Shown: positions 61,251 to 64,000 of the stretch, piece by piece
Numbering within the stretch: position 1 is the first letter of the stretch
Layout of the letters: each line of letters begins with the position of its first letter
Position numbers and translations under genes: made by a program
Assembly (NCBI GenBank): GCA_038323375.1
Contig: JBBQGV010000007.1
Coordinates: forward strand, 1 to 64,000
Origin: JABWAJ01 sp038323375
GTDB lineage: Bacteria; Bacteroidota; Bacteroidia; Chitinophagales; Saprospiraceae
Reading direction: 5' to 3'
DNA: 64,000 bases
Notes under the pieces: generated by a model
Seen by the model: the letters and a program-made list of their open reading frames with translations, nothing else
Databases searched by the model: none
Told to the model about the DNA's origin: nothing

Positions 61251-61487
61251 CTAAAAACAGGCAGCTGGCTGGGTGGCGAATGCGAGGGTTTTGTGGTGCG
61301 GAACGCCCGAAGCTTCCACGTGGACGATTTTGCAAATAACGTCTTGGAATACGTCAGACAAAATCAGGTACAAACCGATGAGCACTGGACAAAAAAACTG
61401 GCAGCGCGTACATTAAGGGTTGCATATCCTGAGCATACCGCTTTGGAAAGACCAAAAAGCAAAAGGCAAAACAAGGTTAAAGATTAA
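61251..61487 (+). pseudogene. C-terminal remnant of an RNA ligase family protein
   Basis: From 61251 the frame reads LKTGSWLGGECEGFVVRNAR, SFHVDDFANNVLEYVRQNQV, QTDEHWTKKLAARTLR, and stops at TAA 61485-61487. The block EGFVVR-...-FH-DDF-NNV-YVR-N-VQTDEHW is typical of the C-terminal part of nucleotidyltransferase-type RNA ligase family proteins. The active-site KxDG and the first two thirds are absent. There is no start codon in a sensible place, and the remnant begins exactly at the end of a repeat unit. It is not expected to be functional. The family call rests on motif memory. Confidence 0.65.
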
Positions 61488-61529
61488 AGCAGGTAACAAA
61501 ATCCCATTCCTTCCGTAAAACCGATCAAT

Positions 61530-63116
61530 ATGCGACAACACCTAAAATTGCTCTTTGCGGCAAGCAGCATTTTCATCCATGCAACCCTGTGGTCGCAGGA
61601 AACGATGATTGCGTCGGGTCGAACGGATGTGGAACCGCCGCCGAAGCGCGAATTCCGCGCCGTGTGGGTGGCAACGGTGGCGAATATTGACTATCCGAAA
61701 CGGGCGACGCCCGACCGCGTTGCCCACAAAGAGCAGTGGAAGACCCTGCTGGATGAGTACAAAAAAATGGGCATCAACGCCGTCATTTTTCAGGTGCGAC
61801 CCGCCGGCGATGCCTTTTACCCGACCGACCTGGCACCCTGGTCGAAATACCTCACCGGCCAACAGGGCTTGGCGCCGCAGCCAGAATACGACCCGCTGGA
61901 ATTTCTGATCGAGGAGACCCACAACCGCAGCATGGAATTCCACGCCTGGGTGAATCCTTACCGCGCCACGATGGATTTGGACACCGCTGCACTTTCGACT
62001 TCCAAACACCAGTTTTACCGCCACCGCAATTGGTTGGTGCAGTACGGACGCCGCCTATATTTCAACCCCGGCTTGCCCGAAGTGCGGCAACACGTGGTGG
62101 ATGTAGTGGCCGAAATCGTAGAAAAATACGATGTGGACGGCATTCATTTCGACGATTATTTCTATCCTTATAAAGAAAGAGGCGTCGAATTCCCGGATAC
62201 GACCGAATTCATCCTTTATGGTGCGCGCTTTGACAGCATCGCAGACTGGCGCCGCAGCAACAACGACGCATTGGTGGAAAGTGTTTATTTGAAAATCAAG
62301 GAGTTGAAACCGCATGTCAAATTCGGAATCAGCCCGTTTGGTGTTTGGCGCAACCGCGATAAAGACCGCATGGGGTCAAATACCCGCGCAAGCATCGCCT
62401 GCTATGACGACCTCTACGCCGACGTCCTGAAATGGGTGCGCAACGGCTGGCTCGACTACGTTTTGCCGCAGATCTACTGGAATATCGGCTTTGCTCCCGC
62501 AGATTATGCAGAATTATTGGGCTGGTGGAGTACCCATGTGCGGGATCAACACCTGTACATCGGCCATGCAGCCTATAAAGTAGGAGAAAATAAAGAATTG
62601 GCCTGGCAGCAGTCGGGCGAAATTCCTCGCCAGATCGAAATGAACCGCCGCAATCCGATTATTCAGGGGAGCGCTTTCTTTAGTTCCAAATCTTTGTTGG
62701 CGAACCCTTTGCGACTGCGCGATTCTTTGCAACAATACTATTATGCCGCGCCTGCCCTCCCGCCGGTGATGGAGTATTTGCAACTGCGCAAGCCCCAGGC
62801 GCCGAATTTTTTGCGCCCCAGAATCCGCCAAGAAGACATCCGCCTGCGCTGGAAACCTTCAAAGGCGGATAAAATCAGCCCCCCGGCCTATTACGCCATT
62901 TACCGGGTAGAAGGCAGCGGACGCAGCATAGATTACAACGATCCACGCAATATTTTGACCCTGACCTCCATGCACAAAAAAGGAAAACGTTTTCAATACA
63001 TAGATACGGCAGTAGAGCCGGGCAAAAGCTATACGTATGCCGTGTCGGCGCTGAACCGCGTGCACAACGAGAGTTCGCTGAGCACATCCCGGCGGGCAGT
63101 GATGAAGCGGAGGTGA
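61530..63116 (+). CDS. GH10-like (GHL10/DUF187) glycoside hydrolase, exported
   Basis: 528 residues with a signal peptide (LKLLFAASSIFIHATLWSQE). The TIM-barrel domain, residues about 35-370, has the family landmarks REFRAVWVATVANIDYPKRA, INAVIFQVRPAGDAFYPTD, MEFHAWVNPYRATMDL, NPGLPEVRQHVVDVVAEIVE, VDGIHFDDYFYPYKERGVE and GISPFGVWRNRDKDRMGSN. A fibronectin III-like C-terminal domain follows (AYYAIYRVEGSGRSIDYND is close in sense, SYTYAVSALNRVHNESSLS). This family acts on cell-wall or exopolysaccharide glycans in the periplasm or outside. There is no sorting domain, so it is probably periplasmic. The substrate is not identifiable. Confidence 0.9.
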   Translation: MRQHLKLLFAASSIFIHATLWSQETMIASGRTDVEPPPKREFRAVWVATVANIDYPKRATPDRVAHKEQWKTLLDEYKKMGINAVIFQVRPAGDAFYPTDLAPWSKYLTGQQGLAPQPEYDPLEFLIEETHNRSMEFHAWVNPYRATMDLDTAALSTSKHQFYRHRNWLVQYGRRLYFNPGLPEVRQHVVDVVAEIVEKYDVDGIHFDDYFYPYKERGVEFPDTTEFILYGARFDSIADWRRSNNDALVESVYLKIKELKPHVKFGISPFGVWRNRDKDRMGSNTRASIACYDDLYADVLKWVRNGWLDYVLPQIYWNIGFAPADYAELLGWWSTHVRDQHLYIGHAAYKVGENKELAWQQSGEIPRQIEMNRRNPIIQGSAFFSSKSLLANPLRLRDSLQQYYYAAPALPPVMEYLQLRKPQAPNFLRPRIRQEDIRLRWKPSKADKISPPAYYAIYRVEGSGRSIDYNDPRNILTLTSMHKKGKRFQYIDTAVEPGKSYTYAVSALNRVHNESSLSTSRRAVMKRR

Positions 63117-63367
63117 GGGGTGAAGATTTGAAGATTTGAGGATGCCGAAACAGCTCGGTAACCTTTAGCCTTTAACCTTATTCATCCTTATAACCATTGG
63201 CAAACCACGAACCAAATGTCGGGCAGAAGTCTTAATTTTTGGAAGGGGGAGATGAAATTTTGCAAAAAAGCCTATCTTTCGCCTTCATGCAACCCGTCTG
63301 TGTCTAAATTAGGCAAGGCCGGTACTATGAAACTTGCTTTTCAACCTCAAACAGTAAAAAACACGAT

Positions 63368-64000
63368 ATGAAGCTGTTTAGACTTTTACTTCTCATTGTC
63401 ATCGTAAATGCTACGGGAACACTATCGGCACAAGACATTCATTACTCACTTTACAACATGTCGCCGCTAACGCTCAACCCTGCACTTACAGGCGCCTTTT
63501 CAGGCACAGCGCGCATCGGTGGGATCTATCGCGACCAATGGGCCAGCGTGATCAGCGGCAAACAATTCGTCACGCCGTCTTTTTACATTGATGCACCGAT
63601 TTTCCGGGGCTTCGGAAAAAAAGACTGGGTAGGCGTTGGTTTTACCATGTTCACCGACAAGGCGGGCAGCCTGAGCTTACAAACAGCCGCCAGCCTGCTG
63701 TCTGCTTCCTATCACCTGGCTTTGAACAAAAAAGGCACCAGTATTCTGACGCTTGGGTTGCAGGGTGGAAGTGTGCAGCGCCGCGCCAAAGGCGTAACCG
63801 ATTTCGTTTTTGAAGACGAGTTTGAAACCAGTGTCGGTGGCGGCGGTCTTGGCGTCAACGGCAGTATGGACAAAGCTGAAGGCAGCGCCAGTTACTTAGA
63901 CTTTACCGCCGGTTTGATGCTGCGCGCTAAATTAGACGACATCTCTGCAATGGAACTCGGCGTTTCTTACGGCCACCTGACCGAACCTGATTACACGTTG
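63368..64000 (+). CDS. PorP/SprF-family T9SS membrane protein (runs off the window end)
   Basis: The ATG at 63368 opens a signal peptide (MKLFRLLLLIVIVNATGTLS). The family start motif follows: IHYSLYNMSPLTLNPALTGA, GGIYRDQWASVISGKQFVTP, SFYIDAPIF, GVGFTMFTDKAGSLSLQTAA. Barrel strands continue (LSASYHLALNKKGTSILTLG, FTAGLMLRAKLDDISAMELG). 211 codons are present with no stop before 64000; the full family length is about 300-350. It is the second PorP/SprF copy in the window, and its usual cargo partner should lie upstream or beyond the edge. None is seen upstream. The gap 63117-63367 holds no gene. Confidence 0.9.
   Translation, partial: MKLFRLLLLIVIVNATGTLSAQDIHYSLYNMSPLTLNPALTGAFSGTARIGGIYRDQWASVISGKQFVTPSFYIDAPIFRGFGKKDWVGVGFTMFTDKAGSLSLQTAASLLSASYHLALNKKGTSILTLGLQGGSVQRRAKGVTDFVFEDEFETSVGGGGLGVNGSMDKAEGSASYLDFTAGLMLRAKLDDISAMELGVSYGHLTEPDYTL

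Overview
The window looks like a chromosomal segment of a Bacteroidota bacterium, most plausibly of the Saprospiria (Lewinella/Haliscomenobacter type). The reasons are type IX secretion (T9SS) sorting domains of both type A and type B, two PorP/SprF proteins, a carboxypeptidase-regulatory-plus-barrel TonB receptor, a two-component propeller kinase, and promoter elements of the TTG-N19/20-TAnnTTTG kind. The assignment rests on gene content only. No rRNA, tRNA, CRISPR array or prophage was seen.

Layout. 1-4.1 kb: the remnant of a propeller sensor gene, a small membrane protein, and two YceI-family genes flanking an outer-membrane barrel gene, with a perfect CRP-type palindrome upstream. 4.2-7.6 kb: an M61 peptidase remnant and a large M16 peptidase. 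7.9-10.7 kb: a heavily broken membrane-linked NACHT NTPase and a UPF0175 gene with a nonsense codon. 10.9-18.4 kb: a barrel protein, radC, rnpA, a cytoplasmic-looking trypsin-fold protein, a T9SS cargo protein and a TonB-linked receptor. 18.4-19.8 kb: a decayed toxin / HTH antitoxin / SecB-like chaperone operon that keeps a good promoter. 19.8-30.9 kb: feoBA, an FKBP lipoprotein, a kinase/regulator pair, an NTF2-like protein, ligA and an OmpA lipoprotein. 31-33.4 kb: a lipoprotein and the C-terminal remnant of a STAND-type NTPase with TPRs. 33.5-48.1 kb: a surface and secretion block with a PorP/SprF protein, a type B sorting-domain protein and a 3259-residue repeat protein. 48.8-53.1 kb: lgt, a broken beta-helix cargo gene and a second cargo gene with a sharp base-composition step. 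53.2-56.9 kb: a same-strand cluster of two ATP-grasp-like enzymes and a class I glutamine amidotransferase. 57.0-57.7 kb: a DUF433/DUF5615 toxin-antitoxin pair whose toxin has a nonsense codon. 57.8-64 kb: gcvP, a biotin carrier protein, an RNA ligase remnant, a GH10-like hydrolase and a PorP/SprF gene that runs off the end.

Two themes stand out. First, accessory, defence and toxin-antitoxin genes are broken one after another (nonsense codons, single-base frameshifts, internal deletions), while housekeeping genes beside them are intact. Second, short palindromic or inverted-repeat elements lie between genes. Several supply the stop codon of a gene or mark the exact point where a gene remnant begins.

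The most system-like intact novelty is the ATP-grasp / amidotransferase / ATP-grasp-like cluster. The most striking single object is the giant surface protein, with 23 tandem two-cysteine repeats behind four Kazal-like modules.
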